Part shown: positions 34,361-42,477 of the stretch, piece after piece
How positions within the stretch are numbered: the stretch's first letter is position 1
How the letters are laid out: every line of letters begins with the position of its first letter
From: Zwartia vadi
GTDB taxonomy: Bacteria > Pseudomonadota > Gammaproteobacteria > Burkholderiales > Burkholderiaceae_B
Length of the DNA stretch: 64,000 nt
Direction: 5' to 3'
Assembly: GCF_030410375.1 (NCBI RefSeq)
Contig: NZ_JAUHHE010000004.1
Span: 124,001-188,000, forward strand
The notes under the pieces: generated by a model
What the model was told of the DNA's origin: nothing
Seen by the model: only the letters and a program-made list of their open reading frames with translations
Databases searched by the model: none
Translations under genes and position numbers: made by a program

Positions 34361-35134
34361 ATGGACTTACAACTTAACAATCGCGTCGCCCTGGTAACCG
34401 GGGGCTCTCAAGGCATTGGCAAAGCCGTTGCCATGAAGTTTGCCCAAGAGGGTGCGACGGTTGTCATCGCGGCACGCGGACAAGCTTTACTCGACGAGGT
34501 GGCGGCCCAAATTCGAGCTGCCGGCGGTAAAGTCACGGCGATTGCTGCGGACGTCTCGCAGGATGCGGAATGCACACGTCTGGTGCAAGAGGTTCTCAAG
34601 GCCCATGGTCGCTTGGACATCCTGATTAATAATGCTGGCACATCGGCAACAGGCGAATTCGAGTCCGTCACTGATGAAAAATGGCAAGCTGATTTTGACC
34701 TGAAACTCTTCGCGGCGATCCGACTGACGCGTCTAGCGATCCCCGAAATGAAAAAAAACAATTGGGGTCGCATTATCAACGTGACAAACATTGGCGCAAA
34801 ACAACCAAAAGAAAAATCGATGCCAACGACCGTGACACGTGCTGCGGGTCTCGCGATGACGAAAGCCTTATCAAAGGAATTCGCACCAAACAACATTTTG
34901 GTCAACAGTGTCTGTATCGGCCTGATCCGGGCCGGCCAGCATGAACGCAAAGCTGAAAAAGCAGGCATTCCGGTCGAACAAATGTATGAAACCATGGGGA
35001 AAACCATCCCGCTGGGTCGCGTGGGACGCGCCGAGGAGGTTGCCAATGTCGTGACGTTTCTGGCCTCCGAAGGTGGCAGCTATGTCACCGGCAGCAGCGT
35101 CAACCTGGACGGCGGCTTATCCGCAGTGATGTAA
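34361..35134 (+). CDS. Divergent SDR-family protein lacking the catalytic Tyr-x-x-x-Lys
   Basis: Has 257 residues with a complete Rossmann nucleotide site: TGGSQGIG (13-20) and NNAG (90-93). Where classical SDRs have Tyr-x-x-x-Lys, the aligned residues are Thr156 and Arg160 (TTVTRAAGLAMTKAL). The catalytic serine is replaced too (Thr142-Asn143 in INVTNIGAK). The C-terminal pattern (TFLASEGGSYVTGSSVNLDGG) is normal. It keeps the cofactor fold but should not work as a standard dehydrogenase; either an unusual mechanism or a non-catalytic role is possible. GGAG precedes the ATG. The HAD gene follows after 16 bases, so they share an operon. Confidence 0.83.
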   Translation: MDLQLNNRVALVTGGSQGIGKAVAMKFAQEGATVVIAARGQALLDEVAAQIRAAGGKVTAIAADVSQDAECTRLVQEVLKAHGRLDILINNAGTSATGEFESVTDEKWQADFDLKLFAAIRLTRLAIPEMKKNNWGRIINVTNIGAKQPKEKSMPTTVTRAAGLAMTKALSKEFAPNNILVNSVCIGLIRAGQHERKAEKAGIPVEQMYETMGKTIPLGRVGRAEEVANVVTFLASEGGSYVTGSSVNLDGGLSAVM

Positions 35135-35150
35135 ATACGGAGCACTTTTC

Positions 35151-35870
35151 ATGCCCTCACTCACAACTACTGTCAAAGCCATGGTATTCGATACGTTCGG
35201 ATCAGTGGTTGACTGGCGCGGCAGCATTGCGCGCGACCTGACCCGATGGGGCCAGGAAAATGGCTTCGAGGCAGACTGGACAGCCTTTGCCGTTAAGTGG
35301 CGCAGCATGTATCAGCCATCGATGGAGGCTGTTCGCAGCGGCAAGCGTCCTTGGACGATTCTTGATGTGCTGCATCGCGAATCCCTTGAAGTGTTGATCA
35401 AGGAGTTTGGCCTGGAGGCGATGACTGAAGCGCAGCGCGTGCATGTCAACAAGGTCTGGCACAGACTGGATGGCTGGCCGGATGCGGTGGGAGGATTGAC
35501 CAGACTCAAAAGCAAATACATCATCGCCCCATTGTCCAATGGCAATATTTCCTTGCTGACCGACATCGCGAAGTACACTGGTCTGCCTTGGGATCTGAAT
35601 CTCTCAACGGAAGTATTTCACTGTTACAAACCCCAGCCGCAGTCCTATCTAGGTGTCTGCGCCGCATTGCAGCTCGAACCCGGTGAGGTGATGATGTGCG
35701 CTGCGCATAACGATGATTTGCTGGCGGCGCGTAACGTTGGACTTAAAACTGCCTTTTGGCCGCGTCCCACAGAACACGGACCCGGTCAAACCACCAATCT
35801 GGTTGCCGCGCATGACTGGGACATTGTCGCCAAGGACATTCGCGATCTCGCGACGCAGATGGGTGTTTAA
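35151..35870 (+). CDS. Haloacid dehalogenase type II-like hydrolase
   Basis: HAD-superfamily enzyme of 239 residues. Motif I is FDTFGSVVDW with nucleophile Asp14; motif II Ser in PLSNGN; motif III Lys in CYKPQPQSYL; motif IV in AAHNDDLLAARNVGLKTAFW. The layout and cap domain match L-2-haloacid dehalogenases, which swap a halogen for hydroxyl via an aspartyl ester. Related phosphatases cannot be excluded. It closes the operon with the SDR and possibly DsbA genes, and its stop is seven bases from the convergent YaeQ gene's stop. Confidence 0.85.
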   Translation: MPSLTTTVKAMVFDTFGSVVDWRGSIARDLTRWGQENGFEADWTAFAVKWRSMYQPSMEAVRSGKRPWTILDVLHRESLEVLIKEFGLEAMTEAQRVHVNKVWHRLDGWPDAVGGLTRLKSKYIIAPLSNGNISLLTDIAKYTGLPWDLNLSTEVFHCYKPQPQSYLGVCAALQLEPGEVMMCAAHNDDLLAARNVGLKTAFWPRPTEHGPGQTTNLVAAHDWDIVAKDIRDLATQMGV

Positions 35871-35877
35871 CGTCGGT

Positions 35878-36414
35878 CTAGCGCCAGGTCTGAGGCTCCA
35901 ACGCCATCTGACCCTTATCCGAGGAAACAAAAAGCTCGCCATCCTGAATATTGACATGCACAGTCATTGTGCGTTCAGCCCAGGTGGCGAGTATCTTTGT
36001 TTGCTCAGACGGCAAACAGACAACCTTGAGATTACGCATGCGGGCGAGCTTGTTTTGCACGCCGTCCCACCATAACTTGCTGGTATGACCCGCATAGCAA
36101 TAAATCACCACTTCCGCGGCGCGTCCGCAAGCTTTTAAAATACGTTTTTCGTCAGGCTGCCCAACCTCGATCCATAGATCGATTGCGCCCGTCAGATCCT
36201 TGCGCCAGAGGTCGGGTTCATCGGCATCACTGATTCCTTTGGTAAAAACAAGATTCTCATGCGCATTCAAGGCGAACGCCAACAGGCGTACCATCATCCT
36301 TTCGTCTGTCTCAGAAGGGTGACGCGCCAGAGTCAAGGCATGGGTTTCATAGTAATGGCGGTCCGAATCCGCCACATTGAGTTCAGCTTTATAGATGGTT
36401 GCGCGCAGGGCCAT
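35878..36414 (-). CDS. yaeQ: YaeQ family protein
   Basis: Has 178 residues from ATG 36414 (MALRATIYKAELNVADSDRH). Family signatures are HALTLARHPSETDERMMVRLLAFAL and the later PDLWRKDLTGAIDLWIEVGQPDEKRI. YaeQ has a PD-(D/E)xK nuclease-like fold, and its role is not settled; the E. coli gene was once linked to RfaH bypass. A longer in-frame start (36453) adds 13 residues unlike the family. Single gene, divergent from the hydratase gene across about 89 bases. Confidence 0.88.
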   Translation of the reverse strand: MALRATIYKAELNVADSDRHYYETHALTLARHPSETDERMMVRLLAFALNAHENLVFTKGISDADEPDLWRKDLTGAIDLWIEVGQPDEKRILKACGRAAEVVIYCYAGHTSKLWWDGVQNKLARMRNLKVVCLPSEQTKILATWAERTMTVHVNIQDGELFVSSDKGQMALEPQTWR

Positions 36415-36503
36415 AAGTCGTCTTAGAAGTACAGTCTGACGCCAAGGCGTCACGACGGGAAGTTATGAATTATCCTTGATTACCAACTCTTAAGTGAATT
36501 TTC

Positions 36504-37286
36504 ATGTCAAACCCACAAATCGACGTTATTGCTCAAGCTTTGTTAACGGCTCGTCGCACGCAGACACCCGCCGATGCAACTCTCTTCGAGGGACAACTCA
36601 CAAGCGTCGCCGAAGCCATGGCCGTTCAGGACATCATCTTGAATGCCCTGGCTCCCGAGCAAGCGCCCCTGTCGCGTCATTGGAAATCAGGCGGCCCCTC
36701 CAGATCCGGTGAGATTTTGAATACAGCTTTACTGGATAGCGGGATTTGGAAAAGCCCCGCTCAGGCGGCCGCCTACCCGTTCAATCTCAGACTCATCGAA
36801 ATCGAAATTGCCTTTAAAACCAAACATGCTGTAACGCCAGCCCAAGCGCGCAATCTGACCCAAGAGCAAGGCCATGCATTGATCGACGCATTTACCGTGA
36901 CGATCGAAGTCGTAGACTCGCGCTGGCAGCAGGGCAACGACACGCCTGCCTTACTCAAACTGGCAGACATGCAGTCACATGGGGCTCTAATCATCGGACA
37001 ATGGCAACCCTATGGGGAGCAAGAAGCACGTCGGGACTGGTCCAAGCAGCGCTGCACCGTCAAAATCGGCAATCAGGCGCCCTTGGAATTTATCGGGACC
37101 CATTCCATGCAAGATCCCCGCTGGGTCATTCCCTCCTGGTTACAGCACGCAACCGCCGCAGGTCACACGCTGCCAGCAGGTGCGATTGTCACCACAGGCA
37201 GTTGGTCTGGTGTGCCGGCCGCCCAGGCAGGCGATCTTGTCGTTGCTCAGTTTGATGGGATTGGCTCGGTCTCCGTACAACTCTGA
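36504..37286 (+). CDS. 2-keto-4-pentenoate hydratase / decarboxylase family protein
   Basis: Has 260 residues of the MhpD/fumarylacetoacetase-like fold. The acidic metal ligands are in LRLIEIEIAFKTKHAV. The C-terminal half has the family's HSMQDPRWVIPSWL, GAIVTTGSWSGVPAAQAGD and FDGIGSVSV. Enzymes of this group hydrate 2-oxopent-4-enoate or decarboxylate 4-oxalocrotonate in meta-cleavage pathways, but no ring-cleavage genes are in the window, so the substrate is open. The FAD-enzyme gene follows after 15 bases. Confidence 0.83.
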   Translation: MSNPQIDVIAQALLTARRTQTPADATLFEGQLTSVAEAMAVQDIILNALAPEQAPLSRHWKSGGPSRSGEILNTALLDSGIWKSPAQAAAYPFNLRLIEIEIAFKTKHAVTPAQARNLTQEQGHALIDAFTVTIEVVDSRWQQGNDTPALLKLADMQSHGALIIGQWQPYGEQEARRDWSKQRCTVKIGNQAPLEFIGTHSMQDPRWVIPSWLQHATAAGHTLPAGAIVTTGSWSGVPAAQAGDLVVAQFDGIGSVSVQL

Positions 37287-37301
37287 TCACCGGCGATATT
37301 T

Positions 37302-38912
37302 ATGATTCATATTACCGAATTACGCTTGCCGCTTGAGCATACCGAGGAAGAATTGCGCGCCGCCATTATTGAACGGCTCGGCATCACACCCGCTCAACTC
37401 TTGTCTGTTGACATCTTTAAGCGTAGCTACGATGCAAGAAAAAAAAGCGCACTGACTTTTATCTATACCGTCGATGTCAAAGTCTCAGAGCCAGAGGCCA
37501 TATTAAAAAAGTTTGCTCGCGATCCACACATTCGTCCTACACCTGATACCGAATACAAATTTGTTGTTCCGGCTGGGCTCGAAAACCGCTCAGAACGTCC
37601 GCGCCCCATTGTGATCGGCTTTGGTCCTTGTGGAATCTTTGCCGCGCTAGTCTTGGCGCAAATGGGTTTGAAACCAATCGTTCTGGAGCGCGGCAAAGCC
37701 GTGCGTGAACGTACGCAGGACACTTGGAAACTTTGGCGCAAGAACGTCCTCAACCCCGAGTCGAACGTTCAATTTGGCGAAGGCGGAGCAGGCACTTTTT
37801 CAGATGGCAAGCTTTACAGCCAAATCAAGGATCCCAAGTTTTACGGCCGCAAAGTTATCCGGGAGTTTGTCAAAGCTGGCGCGCCAGAGGAAATTCTGTA
37901 TGTCGCCAAACCTCACATCGGCACGTTTCGACTCGTCGGTGTCGTTGAAAAAATGCGAGAGGAAATCATCTCGCTAGGTGGCGAGATTCGGTTTTCCCAA
38001 AAAGTGGTTGGATTCGACATTGAGAACCAACAGATTCGCGCCGTTCAACTGGAAAGCGGGGAAATCCTCCCAGCTGATCATGTCATCGTCGCGCTGGGAC
38101 ATAGTGCGCGCGATACCTTTAAAGTTCTCCACGACGCCGGCGTTTACATGGAGGCCAAACCCTTTTCCGTCGGCTTTCGAATCGAACATCCTCAGTCGTT
38201 GATCGACCGCGCCCGCCTCGGTCCGAACGCGGGCAACAAACTGATCGGCGCAGCAGACTATAAACTCGTCCATCACGCGACGAACGGTCGAGCAGTCTAC
38301 AGCTTTTGCATGTGTCCCGGCGGCACAGTTGTCGCGGCGACATCGGAACCCAATCGTGTTGTCACGAATGGCATGAGCCAGTACTCACGCAACGAACGCA
38401 ATGCGAATGCGGGGATTGTCGTTGGCATCACGCCTGAAGACTATCCGGGTGGTCCCCTTGCCGGCATTGACTTTCAACGCCAAATCGAATCACACGCCTA
38501 TGTGCTGGGAGGCAGCACCTATGAGGCTCCCGGACAGCTAGTCGGAGATTTTCTGTTGGGTCGTGCCTCGACAGCACTCGGCAGCGTGATCCCGTCTTAC
38601 AAACCGGGTGTTCATCTCACGGATCTGGCCACAAGCTTGCCGGCATACGCGATTGAAGCTATCCGTGAAGCCATACCCGCATTTGAAAAACAAATTAAAG
38701 GTTTTTCCATGCATGATGCGATATTGACAGGGGTTGAAACGCGAACTTCTTCACCTCTGCGTATCACGCGGGGTCAGGACTTCCAAAGCTTGAATGTCAA
38801 AGGGCTTTATCCGGCTGGAGAAGGTGCAGGCTACGCGGGTGGCATCTTGTCTGCCGGTGTCGACGGCATCCGGGTGGCTGAAGCGCTTGCCCTGAGTTAC
38901 GTTTCGGCTTGA
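37302..38912 (+). CDS. FAD-dependent dehydrogenase (COG2509-like), NAD(P)/FAD oxidoreductase
   Basis: Has 536 residues. An N-terminal region (about 1-95) precedes the FAD dinucleotide fold at VIGFGPCGIFAALVLAQMG. Next come the family's VQFGEGGAGTFSDGKLYSQ, the second nucleotide region around VIVALGHSARDTF, and the C-terminal FAD motif GLYPAGEGAGYAGGILSAGVDG. Members of COG2509 are widespread and largely uncharacterised. Being between a hydratase and the Cho nuclease it gives no clue to substrate. The stop overlaps the TTG start of cho. Confidence 0.85.
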   Translation: MIHITELRLPLEHTEEELRAAIIERLGITPAQLLSVDIFKRSYDARKKSALTFIYTVDVKVSEPEAILKKFARDPHIRPTPDTEYKFVVPAGLENRSERPRPIVIGFGPCGIFAALVLAQMGLKPIVLERGKAVRERTQDTWKLWRKNVLNPESNVQFGEGGAGTFSDGKLYSQIKDPKFYGRKVIREFVKAGAPEEILYVAKPHIGTFRLVGVVEKMREEIISLGGEIRFSQKVVGFDIENQQIRAVQLESGEILPADHVIVALGHSARDTFKVLHDAGVYMEAKPFSVGFRIEHPQSLIDRARLGPNAGNKLIGAADYKLVHHATNGRAVYSFCMCPGGTVVAATSEPNRVVTNGMSQYSRNERNANAGIVVGITPEDYPGGPLAGIDFQRQIESHAYVLGGSTYEAPGQLVGDFLLGRASTALGSVIPSYKPGVHLTDLATSLPAYAIEAIREAIPAFEKQIKGFSMHDAILTGVETRTSSPLRITRGQDFQSLNVKGLYPAGEGAGYAGGILSAGVDGIRVAEALALSYVSA

Positions 38913-39778
38913 TCGTGACGCGCGCTGTCAGACGTCAGACACGACCGGTCATCGATACGACCCTGGGCTATACCTATCCGACACACTTGCGCGACAGCAT
39001 CGAGGATCTGCCGAACACGCCTGGCGTGTATATCTTTCATGGTAGCTCGGATGATCTGCCGCTTTATATCGGTAAAAGCGTCAACATTCGGGCTCGCGTC
39101 ATGTCGCACCTGCGTACCGCTGACGAAGCCCGCATGTTGAGACAAACGCAAAAAATCACTTTCATCCGCACAACAGGTGAAATTGGAGCCTTGCTGCTCG
39201 AGGCCCGGCTGATTAAAGAACGGCAGCCTCTCTTTAATCAAAAATTACGCCGTACCCGACAGATATGCTCGCTGCGTATCGAGGGTGACAAGCCAGAGGT
39301 CGTCTATTCCAATCAAATCGACTTCTCCAACACCCCTGATTTGTATGGTTTGTATGCGAGTCGACATGCGGCGCTTGAAGCTCTTAAACATATCGCAGAC
39401 GAACAACAACTGTGCTTGAGCATACTGGGTCTGGAAAAACTTTCCGCAAATCGCGCGTGCTTTCGTGCGATGCTGAATCGCTGTGCCGGTGCGTGTCATG
39501 GCAAAGAGACCCTCACTGCGCATCGTGCGCGTTTAATGGCGAGTTTGTCCCATCAACGGTTGATGTGCTGGCCCTATTCAGGCGCCATTGGCCTGGTTGA
39601 AACCCTGAATGACGAGACACAGATCCATGTCGTGAAAAACTGGTTTTATCTGGGCAGTGTCTCGACACTGGAGGAAGCGCGCACACTCCACATGACCGTC
39701 CCGGGCTTTGATAGTGATGGCTACAAAATCCTATGTAAACCCATCATGAATGGATCCGCGCAAATCGTCGAGTTGTAA
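38909..39778 (+). CDS. cho: Excinuclease Cho (UvrC-like GIY-YIG endonuclease)
   Basis: Has 289 residues. A GIY-YIG nuclease domain fills the first 110: Gly39-Val-Tyr41, Tyr53-Ile-Gly55, Arg61, catalytic Glu98 and Asn110. A UvrC-like region with cysteine-rich CFRAMLNRCAGAC follows near 190-200. It lacks the C-terminal RNase H-like half of UvrC, so it makes only the 3' incision in nucleotide-excision repair, acting on lesions UvrC handles badly. The likely start is TTG 38909 overlapping the preceding TGA (TTGA); GTG 38915 is an alternative. It runs toward the HD-like gene. Confidence 0.86.
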   Translation: MIVTRAVRRQTRPVIDTTLGYTYPTHLRDSIEDLPNTPGVYIFHGSSDDLPLYIGKSVNIRARVMSHLRTADEARMLRQTQKITFIRTTGEIGALLLEARLIKERQPLFNQKLRRTRQICSLRIEGDKPEVVYSNQIDFSNTPDLYGLYASRHAALEALKHIADEQQLCLSILGLEKLSANRACFRAMLNRCAGACHGKETLTAHRARLMASLSHQRLMCWPYSGAIGLVETLNDETQIHVVKNWFYLGSVSTLEEARTLHMTVPGFDSDGYKILCKPIMNGSAQIVEL

Positions 39779-39796
39779 ATCGCTTGGAGCGTTCAA

Positions 39797-40888
39797 TTAC
39801 AACTCAGGGCTCAAGGCAACATTATTCAGCTTATTCAAGGTTTCTGGCCATTGACGTTTCTGAGCTGATTGCAGCAACACTCTGCCCCATGACATCCAAC
39901 CATCCCAGCCGATGCGCTTATCCCAAGAGTTCCCCCAGCAAGCGGCCGTTTGAACACCAGCCTCGGCATATTGACGTCCCAAATCAAAGTTGCGCTCTGT
40001 CATGTACAGCTGCGATAACACCATGTAAGGCTCGGCCACCCAGGGATTGAGCTTGATCGCTTGCTCCAAGACTGCCGCAGTCGCAGCGGGTGACATCAGC
40101 GGCTGACTTTGCTGCATGACAGACCAATACAGCGCTGCAGCCGCAGCCTCATCACCAGGCGTCAAAATCTGACGACCTTTATCAAATACAGGAGGTTGAG
40201 GTACTTGATTTTTTAAACCAGGATGTTGCAGGAAATTGCCTAAACGCGAGATCTGTCCCCAGCGATAGGTTGTCGGTCGCATCGGTCCCGGCCAGAGCGC
40301 TGCCGCCCAATGCTGTTGGGCTGATTGAGGCTTGTAATCGGGGTAACCCATGTAAATGTCATCTTGCCAGCTATACCATTGCTCGCAGATATCAGCCATG
40401 CTGACCACGATAAAGGCCGCGACATCTCGTGCGCTCAACTCAAAAGGTGCGCCATGCAACGTGATTGTCAAACTGCCGGATTCAGTCAAATTCCCCTTGA
40501 ATAACGCGCCAAGAAATTCGATACGCGACATGACACAAAACAAATGAATCAGTCGCTCGGCATCCTCACCAACCGCCTCTTGTAGACGTCCACGTTCACT
40601 CTTGGGATCGAATTTCATTAAATCCACATGCGCATTGCCATACACGCTGTGCAACAGACCAAGTTGACGCACATGCTTGGGCTGTTGCCACAAGGTTAAC
40701 GTACGCGCCACTCCAATCAAGTGATGACGAAATGTGCCAGCCTTGTGCCAGTCTTGACCGACACCCCGACCAAGAACCAGAGGCATGACCGGTCCGAGAT
40801 CGGGATCGTCCTGCAACCACTCTTCGTCAAGCAAGCTAATCGCCCGCGAGAGCTGGGCTTGATCGATTGTCGGTAAACCAGTCGTCAT
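39797..40888 (-). CDS. HD-like-domain protein with TPR repeats (DUF6817-like)
   Basis: Has about 363 residues. An N-terminal helical domain has paired histidines in WHKAGTFRHHLIGVARTL and LLHSVYGNAHVD, resembling the HD-like DUF6817 domain known mostly from plant proteins. The C-terminal part (about 255-340) has two TPR-like repeats (AAVLEQAIKLNPWVAEPYMV; LYMTERNFDLGRQYAEAG). No function can be assigned. A GTG at 40933 is in frame, but AGGA lies before the ATG at 40888. It follows the D-aminoacylase-like gene by 48 bases and is probably in its operon. Confidence 0.7.
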   Translation of the reverse strand: MTTGLPTIDQAQLSRAISLLDEEWLQDDPDLGPVMPLVLGRGVGQDWHKAGTFRHHLIGVARTLTLWQQPKHVRQLGLLHSVYGNAHVDLMKFDPKSERGRLQEAVGEDAERLIHLFCVMSRIEFLGALFKGNLTESGSLTITLHGAPFELSARDVAAFIVVSMADICEQWYSWQDDIYMGYPDYKPQSAQQHWAAALWPGPMRPTTYRWGQISRLGNFLQHPGLKNQVPQPPVFDKGRQILTPGDEAAAAALYWSVMQQSQPLMSPAATAAVLEQAIKLNPWVAEPYMVLSQLYMTERNFDLGRQYAEAGVQTAACWGNSWDKRIGWDGWMSWGRVLLQSAQKRQWPETLNKLNNVALSPEL

Positions 40889-40936
40889 GGATGTTGTCCT
40901 GTTGAACAGAGAAGCAGTCTCTGGATCATTCACTCA

Positions 40937-42397
40937 TTAGTGGGCGGCAACGAGGCGGGAGAGCACACGGCCGGGTCGCGCGCCGGTGGGCTTGCCCTGA
41001 TCCCAAACAACGGCACCATTGACAATCACCGTATGAATCCCGCGTGCCATAGCGATGGGATTTTCATATGTCGCGACCTCGTCAATGGTTTCCTCGTTGA
41101 ACAAGGTCAGATCGGCATAGGCTCCTTCCTTGAGCACTCCACGATCTGAAAGTCCAAAGTTCACAGCCGTCAGCCCTGTCATTTTATGCACGGCAGTCTC
41201 GAGAGAAAATAGCCCAAGACCGCGTCGATAATGACCCAGCACACGCGGGAACGTCGACCACAGACGGGGATGAGGCGAGGTATCGTGCGGCAAACCATCC
41301 GAACCAATCATCGTCGGTCCGAACTGCATGATTTTTTGCACATCCCCCTCGTCCATACGGAAATAAATCGCACCAGCCGGTAGCAAACGCTCAACCGCCT
41401 CTTCTTGGGAGACGCCCATTTTTGCGGCGATCTTATCAAGATCCTGACCCGCATATTCGGGCAAGGTCTTGGACCACGTCACAATCACGCGCGCAGAGGT
41501 CACGGCACGACTCATCGACAACACAGTCGAACCCGCCGCGTAGGGATAACAGTCCAGACAGATAGGCTGTTTGGCCATGCTGTTGCGGATAAATTCCAGC
41601 GTTTCATCTGAGCGACCATAGTTTTTTGCGCCAATGACTTTGTGGTGAGAGATCACGACTGGCACCCCGACCTCGCGACCGATGCGAAAAGTCTCCTCGA
41701 GCGAGTCCATCACCCCATCGGCCTCGTCACGCATGTGCGTGCAATACAAACCATTAAATTCTTTCAAGGGACGACAGATTTCAATCACTTCTTCAGTGGG
41801 TGCCGCAACGGCAGGTTCGTAGAACAAGCCTGTCGACACACCGATCGCGCCTGCTTGCATCGCCTCGACGACAAGCTCGCGCATTTGCTCGATTTGAGCG
41901 GGCGTCGCAGGCTTTTCCAGATCGTCAACGGTGGCTACGCGCAAGGTTGTATGGCCCACCAACATGGCACGATTGGTCGTAGAAGGCTGGGCACGCAGCG
42001 CATCCAGATACTCTTTAAAACTGCGGTATTTGAACCATTGGCCTTCATCATCCAATAAATTGAGCGGAGGTGTCACAGGATCCGGAATCGGACGTGGCAT
42101 CGGCGCAAGTGAGACGCCACAGTTGCCCCCGATAATAGTGGTCACACCCTGACTGACTTTGGGTGTCATCTCGGGATTCGACAACATCATGCGATCATCG
42201 TGCGTATGGGCATCGATGAAACCGGGGGCTGCGACTTGGCCCTTTAAATCTATTTCCTGTTTCCCCGTGCATCCAGCAAGATCGCCGATTTTCGCAATGC
42301 GATCACCATTGATTCCGATATCACCTTTGAAGCGGTCTGCACCCGTTCCGTCAATCACTGTGGCATTTTTAATCAACAAATCAAACTGTGTGCTCAT
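40937..42397 (-). CDS. N-acyl-D-amino-acid deacylase (D-aminoacylase-like amidohydrolase)
   Basis: Amidohydrolase-superfamily enzyme of 486 residues. The metal site includes His64-Thr-His66-Asp67 (GFIDAHTHDDRMM) and Cys93 (GGNCGVSL), a cysteine ligand typical of D-aminoacylases. Later ligands lie in CTHMRDEADG, ISHHKVIG and IGSDGLPHD. N-terminal and C-terminal beta-sandwich strands (NATVIDGTGADRFKGDI; AYADLTLFNEETI) complete the fold. It frees D-amino acids from N-acyl forms, though related enzymes act on other amides. GGAG precedes the ATG. An M20 peptidase gene lies upstream on the same strand after 80 bases, supporting a peptide or amide breakdown role. Confidence 0.86.
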   Translation of the reverse strand: MSTQFDLLIKNATVIDGTGADRFKGDIGINGDRIAKIGDLAGCTGKQEIDLKGQVAAPGFIDAHTHDDRMMLSNPEMTPKVSQGVTTIIGGNCGVSLAPMPRPIPDPVTPPLNLLDDEGQWFKYRSFKEYLDALRAQPSTTNRAMLVGHTTLRVATVDDLEKPATPAQIEQMRELVVEAMQAGAIGVSTGLFYEPAVAAPTEEVIEICRPLKEFNGLYCTHMRDEADGVMDSLEETFRIGREVGVPVVISHHKVIGAKNYGRSDETLEFIRNSMAKQPICLDCYPYAAGSTVLSMSRAVTSARVIVTWSKTLPEYAGQDLDKIAAKMGVSQEEAVERLLPAGAIYFRMDEGDVQKIMQFGPTMIGSDGLPHDTSPHPRLWSTFPRVLGHYRRGLGLFSLETAVHKMTGLTAVNFGLSDRGVLKEGAYADLTLFNEETIDEVATYENPIAMARGIHTVIVNGAVVWDQGKPTGARPGRVLSRLVAAH

Positions 42398-42477
42398 CGC
42401 TTCAAACTCCAGATAGATTGAAAGATCATGCGTATCAAGAAAAATCCTGTCTGCCGCCTGTCTGAGTCGGTGCCAAG

